Source: Burkholderiales bacterium (lineage in GTDB: Bacteria; Pseudomonadota; Gammaproteobacteria; Burkholderiales; Burkholderiaceae). Taken from it: DNA of 64,000 bases. Below the pieces are notes generated by a model. That model ran no database searches and had not been told where the DNA came from. It saw only the letters and a program-made list of their open reading frames with translations. The DNA lies in NCBI GenBank assembly GCA_026225235.1, contig JAMFSK010000137.1:1-64000 (forward strand), in the 5' to 3' direction. The position numbers and the translations under genes are program-made. Shown in pieces: positions 36,170-45,672 of the stretch. Each line of letters starts with the position of its first letter. Position 1 is the first letter of the stretch.

Positions 36170-37546
36170 ATGGATGTCCTCGGCCCGGTCCCGCCAATGA
36201 ACCTCCTTGCATACCCGACGTATCAGGCCATTTCGGACCTCATGCGGCCCTGGCGAACCAGCGCCTCTTTCGCACGCGCCACGCTCGCCGCCTGGCCGGA
36301 GCTTGCGGCTAGTCCGCACGGACGGACCCTCGATGCATGCTGCGAACAGCTTGAGATGGCGGGCCTCTCTCATGTGCGCCCTCCCTTCGGCATCCGATCG
36401 GTCGAGGTCGATGGCCAGCCTGTCGAGATAATTGAAGAGGTCGTGAAGCACACGCCTTTCGCCTCCCTGCTCCATTTCCGCAAAAACCACACAACCCCGC
36501 AGCCACGCGTGCTGATCGTCGCGCCGATGTCGGGCCACTTCGCCACGCTGTTGCGCGGCACGGTGCGCACCATGCTCGCCGACCACGACGTCTACATCAC
36601 CGACTGGCATAATCCGCGCGACATCCCGCTCGCGGCGGGGCGCTTCGGCTTTACCGAATACGTCGAGCATGTGATAGCGTTTATCCGCAAGCTCGGACCC
36701 GACTCGCATGTGGTCGCGATCTGCCAGCCGACGGTCGCCTCGCTGGCCGCCGTCTCGCTGATGGCCGCTTCGGACGATCCGGCCCAGCCCGCGAGCCTGA
36801 CCTTGATGGCCGGCCCCCTCGATTGCCGTGTGAATCCGACCAAGGTCAACGATCTCGCCAACAGCAAACCGATCGAATGGTTCGAGCAGAACCTGATCAG
36901 TGTCGTGCCGGCGGGCTTTGCAGGGGCGCAGCGGCGTGTTTATCCGGGCTTTCTGCAGCTCACCGCCTTCATGTCGATGAATCTGAGCCGGCACGCAAGC
37001 TCGTTCGAAGACATGTTCTATGAGCGCTCGAAAGGGGATCCGGCCAAGGCCGATACGATCCGCACCTTCTACGATGAATACTTTGCGATGACCGATATGA
37101 CGGCCGAGTTCTATCTCGAGACGGTCAGCCAGGTCTTCCAGCAATACCTGCTGCCGCTAGGCAAACTCAAGGTTGGCGATCGACTCGTCGAACCCGCGGC
37201 CATCCGGCGCACGGCCCTGCTGACGGTCGAAGGTGAGAAGGACGATATCTGCGCGGTCGGCCAAACGGTTGCGGCCCAGGAAATGTGCTCGCGGCTGCGG
37301 CCTTATATGAAGACCCATCATGTGCAAACTGGCGTCGGCCACTATGGGGTATTCAATGGCCGCAAATGGGAATCGCAGATCTATCCGATGGTCCGTGCGG
37401 TGATCCATGACAACGAACCGCGCGCCATGCGTGTCTCGTCGGCTGCTCGATCAGGTGGCGACCAGATCAGCCTGCATGCCATGCTCAAGGCCGAGAAGAT
37501 CGCAAAGGCAGCCGTCGCTAAAGCTGCGGAGCCGTCGCCGAAGTAA
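36170..37546 (+). CDS. phaZ: intracellular polyhydroxyalkanoate depolymerase
   Basis: Intracellular PHB depolymerase, 458 residues, which releases hydroxybutyrate from carbon-storage granules. The nucleophile is Cys185 in VVAICQPTVASLAAVSL, the Cys-type active site of these enzymes; NLPTKVNDLANSKP-like and VEGEKDDICAVGQT blocks and GVGHYGVFNGRKWE (catalytic His) follow. The start is uncertain between the ATG at 36170 and one at 36197. The Lys/Ala-rich C-terminal tail may bind granules. It is convergent with the cupin gene. Confidence 0.88.
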   Translation: MDVLGPVPPMNLLAYPTYQAISDLMRPWRTSASFARATLAAWPELAASPHGRTLDACCEQLEMAGLSHVRPPFGIRSVEVDGQPVEIIEEVVKHTPFASLLHFRKNHTTPQPRVLIVAPMSGHFATLLRGTVRTMLADHDVYITDWHNPRDIPLAAGRFGFTEYVEHVIAFIRKLGPDSHVVAICQPTVASLAAVSLMAASDDPAQPASLTLMAGPLDCRVNPTKVNDLANSKPIEWFEQNLISVVPAGFAGAQRRVYPGFLQLTAFMSMNLSRHASSFEDMFYERSKGDPAKADTIRTFYDEYFAMTDMTAEFYLETVSQVFQQYLLPLGKLKVGDRLVEPAAIRRTALLTVEGEKDDICAVGQTVAAQEMCSRLRPYMKTHHVQTGVGHYGVFNGRKWESQIYPMVRAVIHDNEPRAMRVSSAARSGGDQISLHAMLKAEKIAKAAVAKAAEPSPK

Positions 37547-37567
37547 CTTCCGGGTGATAGAGCAAGC

Positions 37568-37601
37568 GTCCGGCGCCGCCCCCCTGCGGCGGCGACCGGA
37601 C
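37568..37601. terminator. GC-rich hairpin between phaZ and cupin gene
   Basis: GTCCGG-C-GCCGCC (37568-37580) pairs with GGCGGC-GA-CCGGAC (37588-37601), a 12 bp stem with a small bulge. It lies between two convergent genes. There is no T-run, so termination is inferred from stability and place. Confidence 0.45.
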
Positions 37602-37623
37602 CGATCAGCAGTCGACCTTCAAC

Positions 37624-38058
37624 CTAGGCCGCCTCGCTGCGCCAGGGCGTAGGCGCCGGCACGGCGCAAGGCCCTTCAGCATCGATCGAAGTGAAATCCG
37701 CAGGGCCCACGATTTCGAGGTACTCCATGTCTTCGGAGTAGTCGAACAGGAAGTGCACGGTCCCCGGGGCCTGATGGACGCAATCGCCGGCTGAGACGAG
37801 TGTTTCCTTGTCGCCATACATGAAGCGCGCCCAGCCCTTGAGCATGAAGACGATGTGGAACTCGGCTTCATGGCGGTGCCAGCCCGTGCCTTCCTCTGGT
37901 GCGTGATTCGCCCGCACGAGTTGCGCGATCACCTTGCCGCCCGTTGCCGCAGCGATGCCAAGGTCGCGATAAACAAAGAAATCGCGCAAGCCCGCGCCTT
38001 CGAACGAGGTGTCCTGCGGCTTGACGTGTGTAAAAGCGGTAGCAAGTTCAGTGGACAT
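37624..38058 (-). CDS. cupin-domain protein
   Basis: 144-residue single-domain cupin. The first motif is GTGWHRHEAEFHIVFMLKGWARFMYG with the metal ligands His, His and Glu; the second is DCVHQAPGTVHFLFDYSED. It is probably a small metal-dependent enzyme or sugar/acid-binding protein of the cytosol; the sequence gives no substrate. The start at 38058 has AGGAG eight bases upstream. It lies 25 bases after the metallopeptidase gene on the same strand and probably shares its transcript. Confidence 0.8.
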   Translation of the reverse strand: MSTELATAFTHVKPQDTSFEGAGLRDFFVYRDLGIAAATGGKVIAQLVRANHAPEEGTGWHRHEAEFHIVFMLKGWARFMYGDKETLVSAGDCVHQAPGTVHFLFDYSEDMEYLEIVGPADFTSIDAEGPCAVPAPTPWRSEAA

Positions 38059-38083
38059 ATCCCAGCTCCTGTCGAAAGACCGG

Positions 38084-39370
38084 CTAGCTACCAAGCATTT
38101 CCTGTTCCAAGTTGACGGGCGACGCGGCGTTCTGCAGTGTCTTCGGTAACACGCCTGCGGCGACCACGTGATGCACGAAGCGCAGCTTTTCGACGACGGT
38201 CGGTGCAAGCGTGAACGGGTAACCGTCGGGCATGCCGAGGCTGCGGTTCAGGCTGTTGAGCGCATAGGTCAGCGGAAACCAGCGCTTCATCAGGTTGTCG
38301 AAGTTCGCGTCTTCCACTGGCGAGTTATCGCTCAGGGTCGGCTCCTGCGGATCGTCAGGCAGCAGGGTCAGGCCGCATGAGGTGGCCGTGTCGAGGGTGT
38401 CGACCATATGCAGGTAGTGCGCCCAGGTCTCGGCCCAGTCTTCCCATGGGTGGGTCGTGGCGTAGGCGCTGATAAAGGACTGTGGCCAGTCAACCGGTGC
38501 GCCGTTCTGATAGTGCTGTTGGAGTGCCTCGCCGTAGTCCATGCGTTCGTCGCCGAACATGGCTCGGAACGACTCGGTCCAGCGGGTATCCGCGACGAGG
38601 CGGTCGAAGTAGTAGTGGCCGATCTCGTGGCGAAAGTGGCCGAGCAGGGTCCGATAAGGCTCGTGCATCTCGGCGCGCACTTTCTCGCGCTGGGAATCGT
38701 CGGCCTCGGCGATATTCAAGGTGATGAGGCCGTTGTCGTGCCCGGTCAACACCGGATCCCCGTCAGGCGTGTTTTCGAGAAACTCAAAAGCCACTCCGCC
38801 ATCAGGATCCTCCGCGGCGTGGTCGGCAAGCGGCATCGGCACGGGCTCGCCGGCCGTGGCTGAGGAGGGCATCTCCGGAACGGCCTGGTTCGGCGTGGGT
38901 GGCGCGAGCTCGGTCGGTAGTGACGGGTTCAGCTCGGGGGCCTGTACGTCCCCCCCCTGCTCGACTGGCCGCTTGGGCTCGATCGGCAGGCGCAGCGCCG
39001 CCAGGGTATAGAGCAGGCGCCGCTTGGCACCTTCAAGCTTGTACCAGCGCGTGCGGTTTTCGTCGGTCGTCAGGTTCGGAATAGTCCGGGTCAGTTCACA
39101 AGACCGACACAAACGATGCGGCTCGTCGTCCGGCACCATCCAGTTGCACACGTTGTAAATCGCATAGTTGTCGCACATCCGGTACAGACTGCCTTGGGCG
39201 TCGGGATGCAGACTGCGCCACAGATCGGTCCGTCCATCTACGTCGGCAGGCTCGAAGGCACTGATTTCGCCGTGTTCCGGCAAGTAACCGAGCAGCGCGT
39301 CGCAGCGTTCGCAGCGGATATTTTCAAAAAACACAAGCTGAGAGCAGCGATTGCAGTGAAACGTCTTCAT
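38084..39370 (-). CDS. zinc-ribbon and HEIGH metallopeptidase (putative zinc-binding peptidase family)
   Basis: 428-residue protein of the putative zinc-binding metallopeptidase family seen beside ATP-grasp/alpha-E/transglutaminase genes. The N-terminus has two Cys pairs typical of a zinc ribbon (Cys6, Cys9, Cys20, Cys23) and a second set (Cys66, Cys75, Cys88, Cys91). The protease motif is HFRHEIGHYYFDRL with His248, Glu249 and His252, and WEDWAETWAHYLH may supply the third ligand. Residues about 133-195 are a Pro-rich linker (PELNPSLPTELAPPTPNQA) that looks like an insertion between the two parts. There is no signal peptide, so it is cytosolic. It is divergent from the transglutaminase-DUF2126 gene. 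Confidence 0.82.
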   Translation of the reverse strand: MKTFHCNRCSQLVFFENIRCERCDALLGYLPEHGEISAFEPADVDGRTDLWRSLHPDAQGSLYRMCDNYAIYNVCNWMVPDDEPHRLCRSCELTRTIPNLTTDENRTRWYKLEGAKRRLLYTLAALRLPIEPKRPVEQGGDVQAPELNPSLPTELAPPTPNQAVPEMPSSATAGEPVPMPLADHAAEDPDGGVAFEFLENTPDGDPVLTGHDNGLITLNIAEADDSQREKVRAEMHEPYRTLLGHFRHEIGHYYFDRLVADTRWTESFRAMFGDERMDYGEALQQHYQNGAPVDWPQSFISAYATTHPWEDWAETWAHYLHMVDTLDTATSCGLTLLPDDPQEPTLSDNSPVEDANFDNLMKRWFPLTYALNSLNRSLGMPDGYPFTLAPTVVEKLRFVHHVVAAGVLPKTLQNAASPVNLEQEMLGS

Positions 39371-39571
39371 TGGCGATGGCCTTTATCTGTGCGATCCTGC
39401 GACGGGTTATCCCCGGATGCCGAGAGCATCGCAACTTTCGTTCCGCGCCGCCGCGAGCCAAGCGGCATAAAGCTTGCTTTTGCTAACTGGAGCGTTACCG
39501 AGCTCGCAGCAAGCGCCCAGCTGAACGGCTGTCAGACCCGCAAACCACTGCATATCCAACAGGAGTCCGGC

Positions 39572-42500
39572 GTGTCTATTCGTGTCGCCTTGAACCACGT
39601 CACGCACTACCGCTACGATCAGCTGATCAACCTGGGTCCCCAGGTTATCCGCCTGCGGCCCGCGCCACATTGCCGCACGCAGATCGTCTCGTATTCCCTG
39701 CAGATCGAACCACAGGAACATTTCCTCAACTGGCAGCAGGACGCTTTCGCAAACTACCACGCGCGACTCGTGGTGCCGAACAAGACGCGCGAGTTCAAGG
39801 TCTCGGTCGACCTGGTCGCCGAGATGGCCGTCTACAACCCGTTCGACTTCTTTCTCGAACCGACCGCCGAAGAATTTCCGTTTGCCTATTCGCCCGAGCT
39901 GGCCGAGGAGCTCGCGCCTTATCTGGCCAAGCGCGAACCCACGCCCCTGCTCAAGGCCTTCGTCGACAGCATCGACCGTACCCCGCGCCGGACCAACGAC
40001 TTCATCGTCGAGCTCAACCAGCGGGTCCAGCACGACATCGGCTACCTGATCCGGATGGAGCCGGGGGTCCAGTCACCCGAGGAAACTCTGACCAATCGTT
40101 CGGGCTCATGCCGCGACTCAGGCTGGCTGCTCGTCGAGGCATTCCGCCAGTTGGGCATTGCCGCGCGTTTCGTGTCGGGCTATCTCTTGCAGCTCTCGCC
40201 CGACATCAAGTCGCTCGACGGCCCGGTCGGCGCCGCCTATGACTTCACCGATCTGCATGCGTGGTGCGAGGTCTATCTGCCGGGCGCGGGGTGGATCGGT
40301 CTCGATCCAACCTCAGGCCTGCTCGCGGGTGAAGGCCACATTCCCCTCGCCTGCACGCCGGAGCCGGGCAGTGCCGCACCGATCACGGGCGTGCTCGACG
40401 AGGCCGAGGTCGAGTTCAGCCACACCATGACCGTCGAGCGTGTGCTGGAGACGCCGCGTGTCACCAAGCCGTATACAGAACCGCAATGGCAGGCCGTGCT
40501 CAAGACCGGTGAGCAGGTCGACCAGCAGCTCAAGCAGATGGACGTGCGCCTGACGATGGGCGGCGAGCCGACCTATGTTGCCGTGAGCGACCGCGATGCG
40601 GGCGAATGGAATACGGATGCGCTCGGACCGACCAAGCGCGGTTTCGCGATCGCGCTAATGGACAAGCTGCGCGCGCGTTATGGCGTCGGCGGCTTCCTGC
40701 ATTTCGGCCAGGGCAAGTGGTATCCGGGCGAACAACTTCCGCGCTGGGCGCTGTCGCTGTTCTGGCGCGCCGATGGCGAATCCTGCTGGAGCGACCCCAC
40801 GCTCTTCGCCGACGAGCGCCAGCCATCGAACTATACGGTCGCCGATGCCGAGCGTTTTATCAAGCGGCTGACCGCGCGGCTCGCGCTGGACGACAAATAT
40901 GTCCAGCCGGCCTACGAGGACGTCTGGTACTACCTGTGGCGCGAACGCAGGCTGCCGATCAACGTCGACCCGTTCGATTCGAAACTGGCCGACGAACTCG
41001 AACGGATGCGGCTGCGCCGCGTCTTCACGGGCGGCCTCGACAGCGTGACGGGGTATGTCTTGCCGATCGGGCGTAGTGAACCGACACCGGCTTTGCAGAC
41101 CCCGAAGTGGATCAGCGGGCCCTGGCATATGCGCGACGAGCGCATCTACCTGATGCCCGGCGATTCGTCGATGGGTTATCGTCTGCCGCTCGAGGGCTTG
41201 CCCTGGGTCAGCGAGACCGACTACCCCTATATTCACGAACACGATCCGTTTGCACCGCCTACGCCACTGCGTACTGCGGCGGAACTCCGCGTGCAGTATC
41301 GCGATGGCGATCATGCGGTGGGGGCAGTCAGTGGCTCGGCCGCGACGGAGCGCGTCGCTGGGTCGGAAGGGACGGTTGCGTCGCCGGGCGGCTCCGCCGC
41401 ACTCGGCGCGGGCTCAGCATCGCTTGCCCGCGGCGACAACCCGGCCGATCGCGTCCCCGCGCGCGGTCAGTCGGCGCGCCACATCACGCGCACTGCGCTG
41501 TGCGTCGAAGTCCGCGATCCGGCGCGTGCAGCCGGCCCGAAAGTCGAGGCGCGTGAGTTCGGCAAGGGCAAGGGCGTGCTCTACGTCTTTATGCCACCCG
41601 TGACGGAGATCGACGACTACCTCGAACTGCTTGCCGCGATCGAGGCGACGGCTGCCGAGCTCAAGCTGAAGATCGTGCTTGAGGGCTACCCGCCCCCGCG
41701 CGATGTGCGCCTGACGATGCTGCAGGTCACCCCGGACCCGGGCGTGATCGAAGTCAATATCCATCCGGCCGCCAGTTGGGCGCAACTCGTCGACCACACG
41801 GAATTCCTCTATCAGAGCGCGCACGAGTCGTATCTGAGCTCAGAGAAGTTCATGCTCGACGGCCGCCATACCGGCACCGGCGGGGGCAACCACTTCGTGC
41901 TCGGCGGCAAGACACCCGCCGACAGCCCTTTCCTGCGCCGCCCTGACCTGCTCGCGAGCCTGCTTACGTTCTGGCACAACCATCCGTCGATGTCTTACCT
42001 GTTTTCGGGGATGTTCATCGGCCCGACGAGCCAGGCGCCGCGCGTCGACGAGGCACGCAACGACCAGCTCTACGAACTCGAGATCGCGTTCAAGGAACTC
42101 CAGCACCAGCTCGATCTGCTCGGCAGCCGCGACGGACCGGTGCCGCCCTGGCTGGTCGACCGCTCGCTGCGTAATATCCTGATCGATGTGACCGGCAACA
42201 CGCACCGTTCGGAATTCTGCATCGACAAGCTGTATTCCCCCGACGGTCCGACCGGGCGACTGGGCCTGCTCGAACTGCGCGCCTTCGAAATGCCGCCGCA
42301 CGCGCGCATGAGCCTGGTCCAGCAGTTGTTGCTACGGACTCTGATCGCGCGCTTCTGGAACAAGCCGTACACGGCACGCCTGACGCGCTGGGGCACCGAG
42401 CTGCACGACCGCTTCATGCTCGGCACCTTCGTCAAGATGGATTTCGAAGACGTCCTGAGCGGACTGCACAAAGACGGCTATTCGATCGACCCCGCGTGGT

Positions 42501-43063
42501 TTGCACCTCACCTCGAGTTCCGTTTCCCGGTGGTCGGCGAGATCATTGTCGATTCGATCACGCTGACGATTCGCGCGGCACTCGAACCCTGGCACGTGAT
42601 GGGCGAAGAAGGCGCACCAGGCGGCACGGCGCGCTATGTCGATTCGTCGGTCGAGCGGCTCGAGGTCCATGCGCTCGGCCTGAACGGCGATCGCTACCTG
42701 ATCACGGTCAATGGCGAAGCCCTGCCGCTGCAACCGACCGGACGCGCGAGCGAGTTTGTGGCTGGAGTGCGCTACAAGGCCTGGGCGCCCCCGTCGGCGC
42801 TTCATCCGACGATTCCCGTGCACGCGCCGCTGGTGTTCGACATCTTCGACACGTGGAATGGGCGATCGATCGGCGGCGGGCAGTATCATGTCGCCCATCC
42901 GGGCGGTCGCAGTTACGATACCTTCCCGGTCAATGCCTATGAAGCAGAGAGCCGCCGGCGTGCGCGCTTCCTGACGATCGGGCATAGCGGCGGGTCGATG
43001 AAGGTCGAACCGCCGCGGCGCAGCCTCGAGTTTCCGTTTACGCTGGACCTGCGGAACCCCTGA
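39572..43063 (+). CDS. transglutaminase-DUF2126 large protein
   Basis: 1163-residue protein. The N-terminal part is a bacterial transglutaminase-like domain with the triad Cys180 (RSGSCRDSGW), His229 (DLHAWCEVYL) and Asp245 (GLDPTSG). The rest, about residues 330-1150, is the large DUF2126 region. I start it at the GTG at 39572, with AGGAG six bases upstream and the conserved opening SIRVALNHVTHYRYDQ; the frame is open 456 bases further but that part overlaps the divergent peptidase gene and is not conserved. A Ser/Gly/Ala-rich insert lies at about residues 583-630. It heads an operon with ATP-grasp and alpha-E domains, a set proposed to make or edit peptide bonds. The real substrate is unknown. 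Confidence 0.88.
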   Translation: MSIRVALNHVTHYRYDQLINLGPQVIRLRPAPHCRTQIVSYSLQIEPQEHFLNWQQDAFANYHARLVVPNKTREFKVSVDLVAEMAVYNPFDFFLEPTAEEFPFAYSPELAEELAPYLAKREPTPLLKAFVDSIDRTPRRTNDFIVELNQRVQHDIGYLIRMEPGVQSPEETLTNRSGSCRDSGWLLVEAFRQLGIAARFVSGYLLQLSPDIKSLDGPVGAAYDFTDLHAWCEVYLPGAGWIGLDPTSGLLAGEGHIPLACTPEPGSAAPITGVLDEAEVEFSHTMTVERVLETPRVTKPYTEPQWQAVLKTGEQVDQQLKQMDVRLTMGGEPTYVAVSDRDAGEWNTDALGPTKRGFAIALMDKLRARYGVGGFLHFGQGKWYPGEQLPRWALSLFWRADGESCWSDPTLFADERQPSNYTVADAERFIKRLTARLALDDKYVQPAYEDVWYYLWRERRLPINVDPFDSKLADELERMRLRRVFTGGLDSVTGYVLPIGRSEPTPALQTPKWISGPWHMRDERIYLMPGDSSMGYRLPLEGLPWVSETDYPYIHEHDPFAPPTPLRTAAELRVQYRDGDHAVGAVSGSAATERVAGSEGTVASPGGSAALGAGSASLARGDNPADRVPARGQSARHITRTALCVEVRDPARAAGPKVEAREFGKGKGVLYVFMPPVTEIDDYLELLAAIEATAAELKLKIVLEGYPPPRDVRLTMLQVTPDPGVIEVNIHPAASWAQLVDHTEFLYQSAHESYLSSEKFMLDGRHTGTGGGNHFVLGGKTPADSPFLRRPDLLASLLTFWHNHPSMSYLFSGMFIGPTSQAPRVDEARNDQLYELEIAFKELQHQLDLLGSRDGPVPPWLVDRSLRNILIDVTGNTHRSEFCIDKLYSPDGPTGRLGLLELRAFEMPPHARMSLVQQLLLRTLIARFWNKPYTARLTRWGTELHDRFMLGTFVKMDFEDVLSGLHKDGYSIDPAWFAPHLEFRFPVVGEIIVDSITLTIRAALEPWHVMGEEGAPGGTARYVDSSVERLEVHALGLNGDRYLITVNGEALPLQPTGRASEFVAGVRYKAWAPPSALHPTIPVHAPLVFDIFDTWNGRSIGGGQYHVAHPGGRSYDTFPVNAYEAESRRRARFLTIGHSGGSMKVEPPRRSLEFPFTLDLRNP

Positions 43064-43101
43064 GACCCGAACCCTAAACCGAAAGTATAGAGTCGTCCCC
43101 T

Positions 43102-45672
43102 TTGGCATTTCAATCTTCGCTCCCGTTCGAACCGGGCGTGCCGTACGCGGACGCGCTATCACCGCGCGCCCTGCCCGCCCGCGAGGGCCATTGGGACGAG
43201 TTGCGCCAAAACCCCGGGAACCTGCGCGAACCGTGGCGGCAGTTTTTCGAGCTGCTTGGCGAAAGCGGGTTCGCGGGGCTCCCCCAGCGCGCCGAAGCGG
43301 TACAGCGCCAGGTGCGCGACAACGACATCACCTACAACGTCTATGCAGACAAGGGGGGGGCGCGCGCCTGGGCGCTCGACCTGCTGCCCTTCCTTATCGA
43401 CGAACAAGAATGGGCGCGCATCGAGCGCGGCGTGGCGCAACGCGCCAAGCTGCTCAACGCGATCATCGGCGACGTCTATGGCGCACAGACGCTGCTGCAG
43501 GATGGCTCGCTGCCGCCTGCGCTGGTGTTCGGCCATCCCGGCTACCTGCGGCCCGTCAAGGGCTACCGGCCGCCGGGCGGTCAATACCTGCAACTGGTCG
43601 CGGTGGATCTCGCCCGCAATGCCGATGGCCAGTGGACGGTTCTGTCGCAGCGGACTGAGGCGCCTTCGGGGCTCGGCTATTCGCTCGAAAACCGGCTGAT
43701 CGTGTCAGATGTGTTTGCCGAACCGTTCCGGCAGATGCATGTGCACCGGCTGGCTTCATCGTTCTCGCATCTGATCAGTACCTTGGCTCAACTCGCCGTC
43801 CACACCATGCGGGGCGCGGCGTCCGGGCATCCGCATATCGCGCTGCTTACGCCGGGGCCGTTCAGCGAGACCTACTTCGAGCACGTGTTCCTCGCGCGGT
43901 ATCTCGGCATCACCCTGGTCGAGGGCAAGGACCTCACGGTGCGCGACGATGTGCTGTATTTGAAGACGCTGGCCGGGCTCGAACGCGTCCATGTGCTGCT
44001 GCGGCGGCTCGACGATGCGTTCTGCGACCCCGTCGAGCTGCGGCCCGATTCGACCATCGGTGTGCCGGGCCTCCTGCAGGTGATGCGCGCGGGTAACGTG
44101 GTCGTCTCGAATGTGCCGGGGGCCGGTTTCGTCGAATCGACCGCCCTCCACGCTTTCCTGCCCGCGATCTCGCAACGGCTGCTCGGCGAACCGCTCGTGC
44201 TGCCCAGCGTGCCGACATGGTGGTGTGGCGAAGCCGCCGCACGCAGCGAAGCGTTCACGCGGCTCGAGCGCGCCTACCTGATGCCGACGTGGCCCGGGCG
44301 CCGCGAAGGCCGCCCGATCGGCATGGAACAAGGCCAGCAGCGGCTTGCCGACTGGCGCGAAGAGATCTTGCAGACGCCTGAGGCGTTCACGATCCAGGCG
44401 CCGTTGCCGCTGTCTTACGCGCCACGCTTCGACGACGGTCTGATCGATATGCGCGCGGCAGTCGTACGCGCCTATGCGATCGCCGACCCCCAGGGGGGCT
44501 GGCATGTGATGCCGGGCGGTTTCACCCGCTTTGCTGCCGAACGGCAAACCACCGTGTCGATGCAGCTCGGCGGCAGCAGTGTCGATACCTGGATTCTGTC
44601 GAGCGAGCCGGGGTCGAGCTTCTCGTTGTTGCCCGCGCCCCTGACGCCCGCCGATCTCAACCAGAAGCACCGGACCGTGTCAAGCCGTGCGGCCGAGAAC
44701 CTGTTCTGGGCAGGCCGCTACGGCGAGCGTGCCGAGAACAATGTGCGCTTGTGCCGGATGATTCTCGGCTCCCTCGAAAGCGACGACAGCGGCACGCTGT
44801 TCGAAACGCTCGTGCAGCTTGCGCAGGCCTGCAGCCTGGTGCCTTCGCATGCGACCGAGCCGCAACGCTCGCTGCGTGCGTTCGAGCAGTCGCTGATCCG
44901 CTCGCTTGACGAGAGCGCCGAGTGGCCAAGCATCGGCCAGAACCTCGCCTGTCAGGTCCAGGCCTCGGGCGAAGTCCGTGGCCGTCTGTCCGGCGACCAT
45001 TGGCGGACCATCGTCGCCTCGCGCAACGATTTCCGCGACGCGCTGCGCGGCCTCGCTCCACGCACCGAGACCGGCCGCTTTGAACGCCTCGACGTGATGA
45101 GCGCGCTCGAACGGCTCGCCGTGCAACTCTCGGCGATCAGTGGCGCGCAGGGCGACCGGATGACGCGCGACGAAGCCTGGCGGTTACTGTTCGTGGGGCG
45201 TCATATCGAACGGCTCGCGACGCTGTCGACCTTCCTGAAAGTGGTGGCCGAGCAGCAGACGCTTTCGACGCATTCAGGGTTCGACCTGCTGCTCGATCTG
45301 TTCGACAGCACGCTGACCTATCGTTCACTGTATCCGGGCCGGTTTCAGATACCACCCCTGCTCGACTTGCTGGTCGTCGAGCCGACGAATCCACGCAGCC
45401 TCTATGGCGTGTACGTGCGGCTGCGCAACAAGCTCGACGACTTGCCGACGGCAGCCGCGCATGCCAATCATGCCCCGCTGTCCTCGCTCTTGCCGTCACC
45501 CGACACCTTGCCCGCGCTCGAGGCGCTGTGCGTGATGGATCCTCACGGACGCTACGTCGCGCTCATCGAGCTGTGCACCCAGCTCGGCACGATCATGGCA
45601 TCGTTGTCCAACGAGATCAGCGTGCGCTACTTCAGCCATGCAAGCACCTCGGCCACCTGGATGGCAGCATGA
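43102..45672 (+). CDS. circularly permuted ATP-grasp fused to alpha-E domain
   Basis: 856-residue fusion. Residues about 60-515 are the circularly permuted ATP-grasp (DUF404/DUF407 type), with GYLRPVKGYRPPGGQYLQLVAVDLARNADGQW, LSQRTEAPSGLGYSLENRL, LTPGPFSETYFEHVFLARYLGI and GVPGLLQVMRAGNVVVSNVPGAGFVES. Residues about 526-850 are the alpha-E domain (DUF403), opening SSRAAENLFWAGRYGERAEN. Such ATP-grasp enzymes are predicted to form amide bonds with ATP; in many genomes the two halves are separate genes. The start is a TTG at 43102 with no clear ribosome site. It overlaps the next gene by ATGA and follows the DUF2126 gene by 38 bases. Confidence 0.88.
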   Translation: MAFQSSLPFEPGVPYADALSPRALPAREGHWDELRQNPGNLREPWRQFFELLGESGFAGLPQRAEAVQRQVRDNDITYNVYADKGGARAWALDLLPFLIDEQEWARIERGVAQRAKLLNAIIGDVYGAQTLLQDGSLPPALVFGHPGYLRPVKGYRPPGGQYLQLVAVDLARNADGQWTVLSQRTEAPSGLGYSLENRLIVSDVFAEPFRQMHVHRLASSFSHLISTLAQLAVHTMRGAASGHPHIALLTPGPFSETYFEHVFLARYLGITLVEGKDLTVRDDVLYLKTLAGLERVHVLLRRLDDAFCDPVELRPDSTIGVPGLLQVMRAGNVVVSNVPGAGFVESTALHAFLPAISQRLLGEPLVLPSVPTWWCGEAAARSEAFTRLERAYLMPTWPGRREGRPIGMEQGQQRLADWREEILQTPEAFTIQAPLPLSYAPRFDDGLIDMRAAVVRAYAIADPQGGWHVMPGGFTRFAAERQTTVSMQLGGSSVDTWILSSEPGSSFSLLPAPLTPADLNQKHRTVSSRAAENLFWAGRYGERAENNVRLCRMILGSLESDDSGTLFETLVQLAQACSLVPSHATEPQRSLRAFEQSLIRSLDESAEWPSIGQNLACQVQASGEVRGRLSGDHWRTIVASRNDFRDALRGLAPRTETGRFERLDVMSALERLAVQLSAISGAQGDRMTRDEAWRLLFVGRHIERLATLSTFLKVVAEQQTLSTHSGFDLLLDLFDSTLTYRSLYPGRFQIPPLLDLLVVEPTNPRSLYGVYVRLRNKLDDLPTAAAHANHAPLSSLLPSPDTLPALEALCVMDPHGRYVALIELCTQLGTIMASLSNEISVRYFSHASTSATWMAA

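Noticed and set aside
39116-39571. N-terminal extension of the transglutaminase-DUF2126 protein
   Set aside because: Overlaps the divergent peptidase gene, is unconserved, and a GTG with an excellent ribosome site at 39572 opens the known domain.
44657-45126. Minus-strand frames within the alpha-E domain
   Set aside because: Antisense shadows of the fused ATP-grasp/alpha-E gene with no start signals.
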